A stretch of 64,000 nucleotides of DNA from Nitzschia sp. DOCU1 (lineage: Eukaryota > Bacillariophyta > Bacillariophyceae > Bacillariales > Bacillariaceae): NCBI GenBank assembly GCA_951394045.1, contig OX595988.1:2743352-2807351 (forward strand), given 5' to 3'. Both the position numbers and the translations under genes were made by a program. Shown here in pieces: positions 20,318-30,200 of this stretch. Numbering within the stretch: the first letter of the stretch is position 1; each line of letters starts with the position of its first letter. Below the pieces are notes generated by a model. The model worked only from the letters and a program-made list of their open reading frames with translations, was not told the origin of the DNA and ran no database searches.

Positions 20318-21670
20318 CTACGAAACTGTACAAAAGAAATGAAGGGACATACTGTCGATGATCTCTTCCGTGAGATCTTCCAATGATCGTGGCAGCCGAG
20401 TTGGATCGTTAGGGTTCAGAGGAACCATATCCATAAAGGGAGAAAAGATGGAGAGCGGTCGAACCAAGGGTCCAAGTATTGCTTGACTTTCGTTCGACGG
20501 ATAACATTTGTTGCGCAGGAACTTGGTCAACACGTCGTCTGTGGCCGGAAGACAAAACTCAGAAATTCCAGCGCCCAAGCATTCTTCATAAGAAGATCCA
20601 CGAACTGGATCGTGTCGTTGACCCAAAAAGGCAGTCGCGTACCAATTAGGCGGCGATCGCTGCAATTCGCCCTGCGCAATGTAAAGTGAAACCACATTCA
20701 TGACGAAAGCATACCGTCTGGGGCAAGCTCGCTGCAAAGTGACCATTTGCACGTCAAACCATGCCCAGCCGCTTAGCCCGTATGGCAGCCGCGAAGGATC
20801 CGTCACAAAGTTGAAGCTATAAAACGAGTGAAGGTTCTTCACCAGCCATGCTGTATATTTTGCAAGGGCCTGGCACTTTTCAAAGTCCGTCCACTTCTCA
20901 TAAGCATCTGCATACCGAGGATCGTGACTTATAAATGGTCCAAGATAGGCCCATCTATCCACGCGGCGGCAAGTGCACTGCTCCTTGTGAACCTTGTAGC
21001 AGTCCTTGCTAATTCGACGGATACTGCCCTTTTCTCTCCAGGTTAGCACCCCGCTCGACATGATAAGATCGACAACTCCGTGGAAATCAGGAGTCCGTTT
21101 GGCAGACTCAACATTCCACTTGCTCACTCTACAGCAGTTCCGATTTGCTTTTAAAAGAATGATCTGCTCGCAACTTCGACAACGATTGGTGCAATTCATC
21201 GCGTTGAGCTCGCGCAGCAAAGTAGACCAGTCATGGTAGGAATTCCGTTGATCCAACCAAGCAGATCTACAGGCCTTTGTAGCTAGACTGAGATTCTCGG
21301 CCTCATGCCATCGTAGGTAACCACCAGAAAGGATGGGATCGACGATCCGATCAAACAATTCACTTCTCCGGGCCGCCTCTGCCTTTGCAGTGACAGACCG
21401 AGTAATTCTTTGCAACTTTGGCGTCCGAGTTGATGAGAACTCCGGATCAGCCGAACGACGCAGTGATCGCTTCTGCCCATTCATCATTGTCAAACAAAGC
21501 CTTTGGACGTGGGGGGTGGGGTGGGTGGGGGTGCAACAAGGATCTATCGAGTTTGATTTGTTGTCTATTGGCTCAGCTTTTTGGATGCCGGCTTTGTTAT
21601 CTTTTACCGCGGTATGGCCAGGTTGAGGTTCAGGCGTGACAAGGGAACAGCAGGGAACATCGACAGTCAT
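20318..21670 (-). CDS. orphan protein of unknown function
   Basis: 450 residues from the ATG at 21670. A second good start lies at 21487 (MMNGQKRSL), which may be the real one because the first 60 residues are low in complexity and their DNA includes a C-rich run. Two related segments can be seen, each reading IVDxIxSGGxLxWxE or similar (near residues 108 and 200), so the protein may be built from a duplicated helical unit. A cysteine cluster (CTNRCRSCEQ, CTC) may bind metal. I do not recognise the family. The transposon at 21716 begins 46 bp from the distal ATG. Confidence 0.65.
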   Translation of the reverse strand: MTVDVPCCSLVTPEPQPGHTAVKDNKAGIQKAEPIDNKSNSIDPCCTPTHPTPHVQRLCLTMMNGQKRSLRRSADPEFSSTRTPKLQRITRSVTAKAEAARRSELFDRIVDPILSGGYLRWHEAENLSLATKACRSAWLDQRNSYHDWSTLLRELNAMNCTNRCRSCEQIILLKANRNCCRVSKWNVESAKRTPDFHGVVDLIMSSGVLTWREKGSIRRISKDCYKVHKEQCTCRRVDRWAYLGPFISHDPRYADAYEKWTDFEKCQALAKYTAWLVKNLHSFYSFNFVTDPSRLPYGLSGWAWFDVQMVTLQRACPRRYAFVMNVVSLYIAQGELQRSPPNWYATAFLGQRHDPVRGSSYEECLGAGISEFCLPATDDVLTKFLRNKCYPSNESQAILGPLVRPLSIFSPFMDMVPLNPNDPTRLPRSLEDLTEEIIDSMSLHFFCTVS

Positions 21671-21715
21671 CGAGCGTTCTGGTGTAATTGGGCCTCAAAA
21701 CGCTATTTGATAATA

Positions 21716-21932
21716 TTATGGTTCCAATCTTTCCGGAAACGGAAAAACTTTTTTTTATTTTTCCCCCGACATGACCCGAAGCCAAAATCTTTTCGATCGC
21801 CAGATCGCCGGGCAAGCTTCGGATTGGAGGGAAAATCACGGTCCAACGCGTAGATAAGTCCCGTGGACTATAGTAGAAAATTGAACGTCGGCTCTAGTTT
21901 TCCGTTTAGCTATCACAAAATTGGCGACGATG
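21716..21932 (+). repeat. left terminal inverted repeat of the two-gene transposon
   Basis: About 217 bp, nearly complementary to 24971-25189. It holds a T-rich run, then palindrome-rich sequence (CGATCGCCAGATCGCCGGGC). The inner edge overlaps the start codon of the coiled-coil gene, so the repeat probably acts as its promoter. Confidence 0.88.
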
Positions 21933-23501
21933 ATGAATAACCAAGACGAACAAGACCCCAACGGCCCTAATGAGGAGCCGGCCCATAACGAAAATGGCGA
22001 GGAAGAACATGTGGATGCACCTGCCTGTCCTGTCGGCAGCCCTTGCATTCGAGTGATCGAAGGACTTAGGGCAAGAATCCGCAGGCTTCAAGAGCAACAA
22101 CGCCAGCATCGGACCGCATCTACGTTCGCTCTCAGCCGTCGGGAGGCGGCTTGCGATAAGAAAGATTCGGAGATAAAGAAGTTGAAAGGATGTTTGGAGA
22201 TCCAAGAAAGCAAAGCCGAGGCCAAACTGGACGCTGCACGTGCTAGAGCTGAGGCACGGCGCCAGAAGGAGGTTGGCCAAGCCCAGGCCAGCTATGTCAA
22301 GCTCCAGCTCGAGTCATCGAAGCAGATCGAGACCCTCAAGTCTTCGTCGAAGATCCAAGCCTCGGAGCTCCGACATGCGCTCTCTCAGCTCAAGACTTGC
22401 CAGCTGGCCCACAGTAAAGTGGTCGCACAGAAAAATGCTGCCGAGGGTAAGTTGGCAGTCTTGTCGGACCAACACCAGCTGCTCAAGTCTGAGGTGGCCG
22501 ACAAGGGCAAAGTCCTTAAGCAACTTCTGCAACGACATGACGCTGTACAGAAGAAGCTAAATAGGCAAAACGAACTAAAAGTTCAAGCATCCGTGCGAAA
22601 GGAGGAACTAAAGGTACGTCAGAAGGAGGTGGAGCTACAGCGAGTTGAGTCGTTGAAGCGCAAGGCCATCGAGGTCAAGGAGGCAGAAGGCGAGGTAAAG
22701 AAGCAAGTGCACGCCCATCGTGCCAAATGCATGAAGGCGATTGCTCGTAATCGCGCTTTCCTCAAAGGCGAGGAGCACCGTCGCAACGTTGGGACGTCGA
22801 AGGATCGCATCAATCAAGCGTCGGCGTTCCAAAATGCAGCTGCTGTCGCTGCTAGTCAACAAGGCGGTACATTTCCAAGTGTCGGGGGTGGTCCTGATTC
22901 CTTGGCGAACCACCACTATCCTCCGGTCTGGGTCCAACAGACCCTCACCCAGATGCCTTCGTCCGCATCGTCTACGAGTACTCGTCCGCCTACCGGACCT
23001 GTCAGGCAACAACCAGCATCGTCGGCTCAGCAGGTCGTGGCGTCCCCACCTATTCGAGTTCCCGGTGGATATGTTCGTACCCGGGATACCATTACGGGTA
23101 TGGATGTCTACATCCACGAGGGAACAGGTAAGGTGGTTGCTAGCGTTTTGGAGTGCTACAAGGAGCCTCCAGCACCCCAACAAACGCAGTCGTCCATGCA
23201 CCCAACTGAAACGCCGACGCAAATCGCTTCGGTTTCACCTGAAACGGTGCTCTCGACGCCCCCGCAGCGTCCAAGAAAGCTTAGGAAGATGAATCAGAGC
23301 AATCGGCACAATCCGATTGACCTCTGCTGCAGCGACTCTGGTGTTTCTTCGGGTGAAGAAGAATCGCCGGAGATTGTCTATGGTAAGTCCGAAGCGCAGC
23401 AGCACGACAAGCAACTTCGGCTAGGCCAAGACCCCGAGGACAAAGATGATGAACGCGATGAACGCGATGAGGAATCCGACTCTGAAAAGACTGAATGGTA
23501 G
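21930..23501 (+). CDS. transposon-borne coiled-coil protein
   Basis: 523 residues, starting inside the left inverted repeat. Residues about 40-285 form a long charged coiled coil rich in Lys, Gln and Glu. A Ser/Pro/Gln linker follows, then a folded-looking segment (GGYVRTRDTITGMDVYI), and a very acidic tail with an IDLCCSDS stretch that resembles a SUMO-interacting motif. There is no transposase or nuclease signature. As a second gene of a Tc1/mariner-like element it could aid DNA binding, nuclear import or escape from silencing, or be a captured host gene. All of this is inference. Confidence 0.75.
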   Translation: MMNNQDEQDPNGPNEEPAHNENGEEEHVDAPACPVGSPCIRVIEGLRARIRRLQEQQRQHRTASTFALSRREAACDKKDSEIKKLKGCLEIQESKAEAKLDAARARAEARRQKEVGQAQASYVKLQLESSKQIETLKSSSKIQASELRHALSQLKTCQLAHSKVVAQKNAAEGKLAVLSDQHQLLKSEVADKGKVLKQLLQRHDAVQKKLNRQNELKVQASVRKEELKVRQKEVELQRVESLKRKAIEVKEAEGEVKKQVHAHRAKCMKAIARNRAFLKGEEHRRNVGTSKDRINQASAFQNAAAVAASQQGGTFPSVGGGPDSLANHHYPPVWVQQTLTQMPSSASSTSTRPPTGPVRQQPASSAQQVVASPPIRVPGGYVRTRDTITGMDVYIHEGTGKVVASVLECYKEPPAPQQTQSSMHPTETPTQIASVSPETVLSTPPQRPRKLRKMNQSNRHNPIDLCCSDSGVSSGEEESPEIVYGKSEAQQHDKQLRLGQDPEDKDDERDERDEESDSEKTEW

Positions 23502-23812
23502 GAGAGGAGCACTACGACATGTTCCGTTCGAGAAACTTTAATGTTAGCTTCGAGAAACTTCGGCTTGGGTGGATTTTCCACGCAAGTCGGCTCAAAACTA
23601 GCATATTAATAACTACAGAATAAGAATATTAGTACTAAACTTTCAGGATTCTTGATGCTAGCGTATTATATAACTATTAGTTACGATCGACAATGTGGTA
23701 GAATCAACTTTTGAAGCGTAGTGATTACTATGTAATAAGATTATGAAAGAATCTATTTTTGGTATTGAGCATTGTATCGTAGACTATATATTGTTACCGG
23801 CTATTGTACTAT
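23502..23812. other. convergent AT-rich spacer inside the transposon
   Basis: About 310 bp between the two convergent transposon genes, clearly AT-rich, probably both 3' untranslated regions and poly(A) sites. No gene. Confidence 0.5.
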
Positions 23813-24934
23813 TTAATACCCGCAGTGAATGGCGCAGTCGATCACCGTTTTGGCGGTGATTCTAGAGACGATCTCTTGCACCTGGTTCGGCACCGAAATC
23901 GTCGCCGCGTTCACGATTCCATTACTAAAGTACCGATTCTGGCGCAAGCGGCGGGCCAGAATGTGAAAAACTAGCTCAATGGGGTTTAGTTCCGGTGCCC
24001 TGGTGGGCAAGGGAACTACCACAACCCTCCGAACTTCCCACAAAAGGTCGGCAACGATGGCAGCTTCGGCGCCTGAGTGAATTGCCGCATTGTCTAAAAT
24101 AAGCACATCGTAGGGCTCGAACCAGCCGATTTGGAGCAAGTACTCGATGTAGGCCGTGAAATTAGCGGCAGTACCGTTTTCTTCACCAATGCTGTAGTGC
24201 ATTGGTGGTCCCACCTGATTGCATCGTATGATCGCAATCATATTGTAGGCCCTTCGAAAGTTTCCCGACACCAGAATGCACCGAACCGCCCCTGTGATAG
24301 GGTCGGCACGAACCCTATTGTTGTAACAATCCTTGTTCACGATATGTTTCTCATCGATGAAATGAAACTTGTCGTGTCGGGGCAAGGAAGCGATCGTCCG
24401 CATGAACTCGTGATATGCCTCAATATTCGAAGGCTTCCACTTATCCAGTGGAACCATGGAGGACTTCCTCAGACTTCCCTTGTGTTGGAACCGCTTTTTA
24501 AAGAAGTTGTCGATTGTCGTCGCACAAACAACTGTCCCAGTGGCCAGCTGGAGGCCCCGCTGGTAGTCAGTCAACAGTTGCTGGTCGTTCTCACAGCGAA
24601 GTGACAGAAGGACCAAAGATTCTTCGGGACCAAGTTTAGTGTATTGTTGCCTTATTGCCTTTAAATCGTCTTGGTACTCGGTAGGCTCCCTCACATAGCC
24701 CATCGCCAAATACTCTTGAATAACATTGTAGGCAAACCTGACTCCTACCCGACAATCCGCCGCCACCTCCCGTATGTGGAGCGCCCCAAAGCTGCGTCCA
24801 TCTTGTTCGATTTCTTCGTCCATGGCAAGGTCGGCCTTTTGGCGATCCAAAAAGGCCTCGATGACTGCCATTCGCTTGTCAATCCCGTACCGACTACCTC
24901 GATGGTAGTACCCTCCGTGGTTGTTGATGTCCAT
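23813..24934 (-). CDS. IS630/Tc1-type DDE transposase
   Basis: 373 residues, intact. An N-terminal helix-turn-helix region (HIREVAADCRVGVRFAYNVI) should bind the inverted repeats. The catalytic triad reads FIDEKH (first Asp), LILDNAAIHSG (second Asp) and LNPIE (Glu), with 38 residues between the second Asp and the Glu. This fits the DDE_3 superfamily, whose members cut at TA and duplicate it. The frame is unbroken, so the element may still be mobile. Confidence 0.88.
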   Translation of the reverse strand: MDINNHGGYYHRGSRYGIDKRMAVIEAFLDRQKADLAMDEEIEQDGRSFGALHIREVAADCRVGVRFAYNVIQEYLAMGYVREPTEYQDDLKAIRQQYTKLGPEESLVLLSLRCENDQQLLTDYQRGLQLATGTVVCATTIDNFFKKRFQHKGSLRKSSMVPLDKWKPSNIEAYHEFMRTIASLPRHDKFHFIDEKHIVNKDCYNNRVRADPITGAVRCILVSGNFRRAYNMIAIIRCNQVGPPMHYSIGEENGTAANFTAYIEYLLQIGWFEPYDVLILDNAAIHSGAEAAIVADLLWEVRRVVVVPLPTRAPELNPIELVFHILARRLRQNRYFSNGIVNAATISVPNQVQEIVSRITAKTVIDCAIHCGY

Positions 24935-24970
24935 ATTGTCGTACGATGCAGGTAGATTGGTGATTATTGG

Positions 24971-25189
24971 TCATCGTCGCCAATTTCGTGAGGGGCTAAA
25001 CGGAAAACGAAAGCCGACGTTCAGTTTTCTACTATGGTCTACGGGACTTATCTACGCGTCGGACCGTGATTTTCCCTCCAATCCGAAGCTCGCCCGGCGA
25101 TCTGGCGATCGAAAAGATTTCGGCTTCGGGTCATGTCGGGGGAAAAATAAAAAAAAGTTTTTCCGTTTCCGGAAAGATTGGAACCATAA
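24971..25189 (-). repeat. right terminal inverted repeat of the two-gene transposon
   Basis: About 219 bp, the inverted partner of 21716-21932. It ends ...GGAACCATAA followed by TA. Its inner edge lies 36 bp from the transposase start. Confidence 0.88.
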
Positions 25190-25315
25190 TAACCTTTCTC
25201 GCCGCGTTGCATAAATAAAATAAAAAAATTAGCGTAGAGGAGAAATCGAATCCCGTTTATTGATCGGGATGGTGGCGACAGGCTGAGAGAAAACTTTATG
25301 GTACTCAGGCCCACC

Positions 25316-25353
25316 CCGACCGTTGAAAATTCGCTGTAATGGATCGCTGTAAT
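25316..25353 (+). repeat. left terminal inverted repeat of the split element
   Basis: Holds two direct copies of ATCGCTGTAAT-like sequence. It pairs with 32959-32996 with three mismatches. Confidence 0.7.
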
Positions 25354-25544
25354 GACCCGCAAGGCTATTCGTACGACGGACGGACTTCATTACAGCGATT
25401 TTTTAGGCTGTTACGCGAAATGAATACCCCCGATCCTGGATATTCATTTCGCGTAAATTCGCTGTAAATTATCGGGCGGAGCAAGACCGACGCCTTTAAT
25501 CCAAGCTGCTTGTTAACAGTCGCTGTGCCCGCGAATTGCTCACG

Positions 25545-25856
25545 TGTTCAAATACGGTAAATCTGGTGGTCAAGGATCGCTCTTCACGACGTCATCAGCG
25601 TGATGACGCAATCGTATAGGGAAGTGCAACGTTCACTCCCGAACAGCCACGTGCTGACTCCAACGAGGAGAAGGCATGGAGATGGCACTAAGTACGATAC
25701 AAATCAGAGTACATCAGCTGTCTATCTCGACAGCATACATTTAGTTTACGCACTGTTAGTGCTCATAAGTTTCAGAATCAACACACTGCAACACAACCAC
25801 AAGTTATTTGAGCTCTTTTTACGATTAGCCAGTACCGGTCATCGTAGATTTCAACA
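25545..25856 (+). repeat. 5' LTR
   Basis: 312 bp, TGTTCAAATACGG...TTTCAACA, matching the 3' LTR base for base as far as I can read. It carries the promoter. No TGG-type primer-binding site follows directly, so priming may use an internal tRNA fragment, as in some copia elements. Confidence 0.92.
25588..25609 (+). promoter_or_regulatory. paired CRE-like motifs in the LTR
   Basis: CGACGTCATC and GATGACGCA lie 4 bp apart in inverted orientation, each containing a TGACG core of the bZIP/CREB type. Such motifs could tie the LTR promoter to stress signalling; that role is inference. Confidence 0.45.
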
Positions 25857-25913
25857 CGCTTCCTCTGCGCATAAGAGACATACAAGTTCTTCAACAGTTA
25901 ATCATCAGCTACA

Positions 25914-27272
25914 ATGGCCGCCAACCTTCAGGTTCCTCCAGTGGTTCCACCAATGATACCACCGATAGTACCGCCTCCGGTCGTGCCATCAGCGGTCCCC
26001 CCAGCGGGGCCGCCAGCTCAGCAAAACATCGCTGCGCCAACGTTTGCACTCACGCCAGCTCTCGCACATGCGAATGTGCTTGACTACACGACATCCGAGG
26101 GAATGAAGATTTGGTCATCCGCAACTTCCTCAATGTACTCATCCGACGAAGAAGGCTTCGACTGCTCTCCCGAACGAATGAAGGATTTCCTCAACAGGAA
26201 AGGCGGACGAGCAGCTATCAACGGATGGGACGACTCCTTCCTAGCAATCCCTGAAGATCCCAACAATCCAATCGGACCAGCATCCAATTTCCTCAATCAC
26301 TACGGAGAGTACACCCTCGACTACCTGCATCAGTGTGCACAAGTCTACGTCAACGCTCAGAATCGAGCTGCTCAAGACTCCGTGCAAGCGTACAACTGCA
26401 TCATGAACAGCTTAAATGCATCGGGTCGCAACAAGATAGCAGCATACAAGGACGAGTACACTGTCAGCAACAAGGGCGTGGGAATTCTCCTACTCAAAGT
26501 GGTCATACGGGAATCAAGCATCGACACGAACGCAACAACCGCACACATCAGGACTCAACTCTCCTCTCTGGATACCTACCTACCTACCATAGGCAACGAC
26601 ATAGGCAAGCTGAATCTGTACGTAAAAGGACTTGTGGATGCTTTAGCCGCGCGAGGCGAGATCACAAACGACCTTTTGGTAAATTTGTTCAAAGGCTATC
26701 ACGCCGCAAGCGACAAACGATTCATTGCCTACATCGAGAAGAAAGAAGAGGAATACGAGGATGGAACCACGGCGATCACTCCAAGCACTCTCATGGCATT
26801 GGCCAAAAACAAGTACGAGGTGCTAGTCGAAAAGAACCAGTGGAACGCACCATCTTCGGAAGAAGAAAAGATTATGGTGCTCGAGGCCACTCTGAAACGA
26901 CTCCAAGGTCAACAGAGAACTGCCGGCAAGTCTAGAACGACTGAAAGCAATGACAACAAAGCCGGCAAGGCCAAAGGCAACAACAAGAAGAAGAAGTCCG
27001 ACATGCCTGCGTGGGTGTCCGTCAAACCCAAAGCTGGGGAACCCACAAACAAGACAGTCGATGGCAAGCAATGGTGGTTCTGCGCCAATCATCAAAAGTG
27101 GTGCCGCCATTCGACCGACAAGTGCGAGAAGAAAGGATTGGGAAAGGGAAAGGATGGAGGCAACGCGACAACTTCGAAACCAGCAACGCCGACTACAACG
27201 ACTAAACAAGAGTCGAAGTTTGCAAAAGCAATGACTGCTCTCGCCGATATCGCCGAAGAAACTGAGGAGTGA
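25914..27272 (+). CDS. gag: copia Gag-like protein
   Basis: 452 residues. A Pro-rich start (VPPVVPPMIPP) is followed by a helical region typical of copia Gag (UBN2/retrotrans-gag type) and a basic Lys/Gly-rich tail with a CxxH...WCRH...C cluster that stands where the nucleic-acid-binding zinc knuckle is expected. It should form the particle shell. It ends in a TGA, and the same frame then stays open as pol without a shift. Confidence 0.85.
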   Translation: MAANLQVPPVVPPMIPPIVPPPVVPSAVPPAGPPAQQNIAAPTFALTPALAHANVLDYTTSEGMKIWSSATSSMYSSDEEGFDCSPERMKDFLNRKGGRAAINGWDDSFLAIPEDPNNPIGPASNFLNHYGEYTLDYLHQCAQVYVNAQNRAAQDSVQAYNCIMNSLNASGRNKIAAYKDEYTVSNKGVGILLLKVVIRESSIDTNATTAHIRTQLSSLDTYLPTIGNDIGKLNLYVKGLVDALAARGEITNDLLVNLFKGYHAASDKRFIAYIEKKEEEYEDGTTAITPSTLMALAKNKYEVLVEKNQWNAPSSEEEKIMVLEATLKRLQGQQRTAGKSRTTESNDNKAGKAKGNNKKKKSDMPAWVSVKPKAGEPTNKTVDGKQWWFCANHQKWCRHSTDKCEKKGLGKGKDGGNATTSKPATPTTTTKQESKFAKAMTALADIAEETEE

Positions 27273-30200
27273 TTCCTCAATCTGCCGACGAGGTTACAAG
27301 ATACCCTGGCCGTATGGACATACATTGGCCTGGCGTACTTGATAATCTACATATGGGTGACGGTCTATGCCGACAGCTGCTACTACTACTATCCTAAGAA
27401 GCAACGCTTTCGGGCTAAGTTAACTCGCTATTTAGCATATCTACGAGCCTGGAAAATCGCGATTTGGACTAGTTTTAGGCTGCGAATGAAGCACAGTCAA
27501 CAAAACAAGGAAGTGAGGCGACGACGGGACATCGCCAGCAAGTACCGACGCAACGACATGCCGCTACAATGTCACGTCTGCGGCAGCATCAACTTTGCAG
27601 CGCCGCGAACACTACAAGTCTGGCAAGTCCTATTGGCAATGGAGACGATGACGAACAAAGGAGAACGGTTAGCAGTGATCGATACAGACTCGACAACCCT
27701 TGGGATCGACAATCGCGCGACGGCTTACCTATCGGGGTTCATCGAGGACTTCCCCGGTGAACTACAGCCAACAAATCGGATCGTGAACGGGTTCATGGGA
27801 GCCAAGGCCACGAATGTGTCAACAGGAACAGCAAAAGCAAGGTTAGAAGCCGACGGCGGCGACGTGCACGACTTCACTCTGCACGATTCCTACTACGTAC
27901 CTGGATGCGGAATACGCCTCTTCAGCCCACAACATTGGGCCCAACAAATGAAAAGACAACATCGCGGCCCAGCCCAATCGACAACCACACACGACCGCGT
28001 CATCCTCAGCTCCAAAGACTTCACCAAAACGATCCCACTCGATCCGGTCACCAACGTGGCGACGTGTCGGACCGCCCCCGGATACTCCAAGTTTGCGGCG
28101 TTTTGTGCGGAGGCAGGATTCGACGATGACGGCGACGACGTCCTGGCATTCGATGCACAGGTTATCTCCGACGATGAAGATGACGATCCTGCGGATTTCT
28201 CGAATATAGGCAACGATAATGTTAGCGACGACGTTAACAACAACATACGCGACGACACAGAAAACTTACTCGGACCAACGCCTGCTCCACCTGCCAATCC
28301 TGCGAGGATAGTGGATGAAACAGAGGTTGAGAGAGAGGAAAGGAAGCTCGAGACCGAATTACTGACTTACCATCTGCGCTTCGCCCATGTATCCTTTCGG
28401 AAACTACAGATCATGGCGCGATACTCCATCATCCCAAGGCGACTGGCCAAATGTCGCGTTCCCGTATGTGCAGCCTGCATGTTCGGTAAAGCAACAAAGC
28501 GTCAGTGGAGGCAGAAGGCACCAATCAACAAGGACGAAGCTTACTTACCAACAAAACCGGGTGAAGTGGTCTCGGTCGACCAAATGAAGTCCCCAACACC
28601 GGGGTTCATCGCGCAGATGACAGGTATCTTGACGACGAAGCGATACGTGTATGCAACTGTCTACGTGGACAGCTACTCATCGTTCGGCTACGTCTACCTG
28701 CAGAAGACCGCTAGTGCTGACGAGACGATCGAGGGCAAGCATGCATTCGAACGTCTGTGCCAGCAAAACGGTTTCAGAGTCCAACATTATCATGCCGACA
28801 ATGGAATTTTCAAGGCCAACAAATGGGTGCTTGACTGCCACAAATGCGAGCAAGGTCTCTCATTCGCGGGAGTCAACGCGCATCACCAGAACGGACAGGC
28901 GGAAGCTCGAATCAGACGACTACAAGAGCTGACGCGCACACAACTGACCTACGCAAAACGACAATGGCCACAGGAGATCTCGGCGAACCTCTGGCCATAC
29001 GCCCTCCGAATTGCGAACGATGCAAACAACGCGACACCCAATCTGGCCGACAAACCTGACTACCGCTCCCCAGCGGAGCTCTTCTACAGTACGAAGGTCT
29101 CCACCAACGCCAAGCGCTGGCAACACTTCGGTTGTCCAGTGTACGTGTTGGACAGGAACTTGCAACAGAACAAACCGCTCCACAAGTGGGTCAGTAGAGC
29201 GAGGGTTGGGGTGTACCTGGGACGATCACCACACCACTCTCGTTCTATTGCGCTGGTGCTGGACATCAAGACGGGACTTGTGTCTCCACAGTTCCACATC
29301 AAGATGGACACAATGTTTGACACCATAGCACAACTCTACCAGTCGGTGGAGAGTGCTAGCACACAACAATCGCTATGGCAAATCAAGGCGGGGTTTGTTC
29401 AGCAGTCACAAGCGAATGTGACAGCACCCAAGCAGGGCAATGCGACAACCACAGCTTCGAAAAGAAAACAGGTCACTACACAAAACTCTCAGACAAGAGA
29501 GGGCACCCAAGTTCCAGAGGGAGCCTACGTGGCACCACCTGAACCACGCACAGTCGACATGTCCCCGAAGACAGACAGGGACAGCGGTTCTCCCACCGTT
29601 ACAGAAGGGAACACACCCGGGAATGGCAAACAACAGCCATCTACACAACAACACCAGTCTCCACGAATGCAATCAGAATCTGGTACGGCCACCAGGCGAT
29701 CGCAGAGACGCGTGCAACCTGCGCAACGACTGATAGAAGCAATGACAGCGGAACTCACTACGCAAAGTGATGTTCCTGGCGAAGTGTTCTCCTTCCAGGC
29801 GATGTTCCCAAGCGACGGCAGGTCCATCAACGAGGACCTGAACCCACTCTATGCCTACAAAGCCAATGCAGACCCCGACACTCTGTATCTTCACGAGGCT
29901 CAGAGGGAGAGCGACTGGGAACAGTTCGGCGAAGCAATGGAACTGGAGATCAAGCAACAGGTCGACATGGGAGTCTACACCATCATGTTACTCACCGACA
30001 TACCAACGGGGACTACCGTGCTACCTGCAGTGTGGCAACTGCGCCGCAAGCGCGACATAAGGACGGGCGCAATCAAGAAATACAAGGCACGATGCAATAT
30101 CGACGGTTCTCGAATGCGACACGGCGAGCACTACGATCAGACGTATGCTCCGGTTGCCGGATGGCCCTCGATAAGGCTACTGCTGGCGCTGGTTCTACTC

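Larger units (their letters stand above)
21716..25189. mobile_element. two-gene Tc1/mariner-like DNA transposon
   Basis: A 3474-bp element bounded by inverted repeats that start TTATGGTTCC. It is flanked on both sides by TA (21714-21715 and 25190-25191), the target duplication of the IS630/Tc1/mariner superfamily. It carries two convergent genes, a coiled-coil protein and a DDE transposase, each starting at or just inside an inverted repeat. The repeats differ by only about 5-10%, so the insertion is fairly young. Confidence 0.88.

Noticed and set aside
25600..25956. Open frames inside the LTRs (also 31573-31857)
   Set aside because: They are identical in both LTRs and lie in non-coding regulatory repeats, so they are not independent genes.
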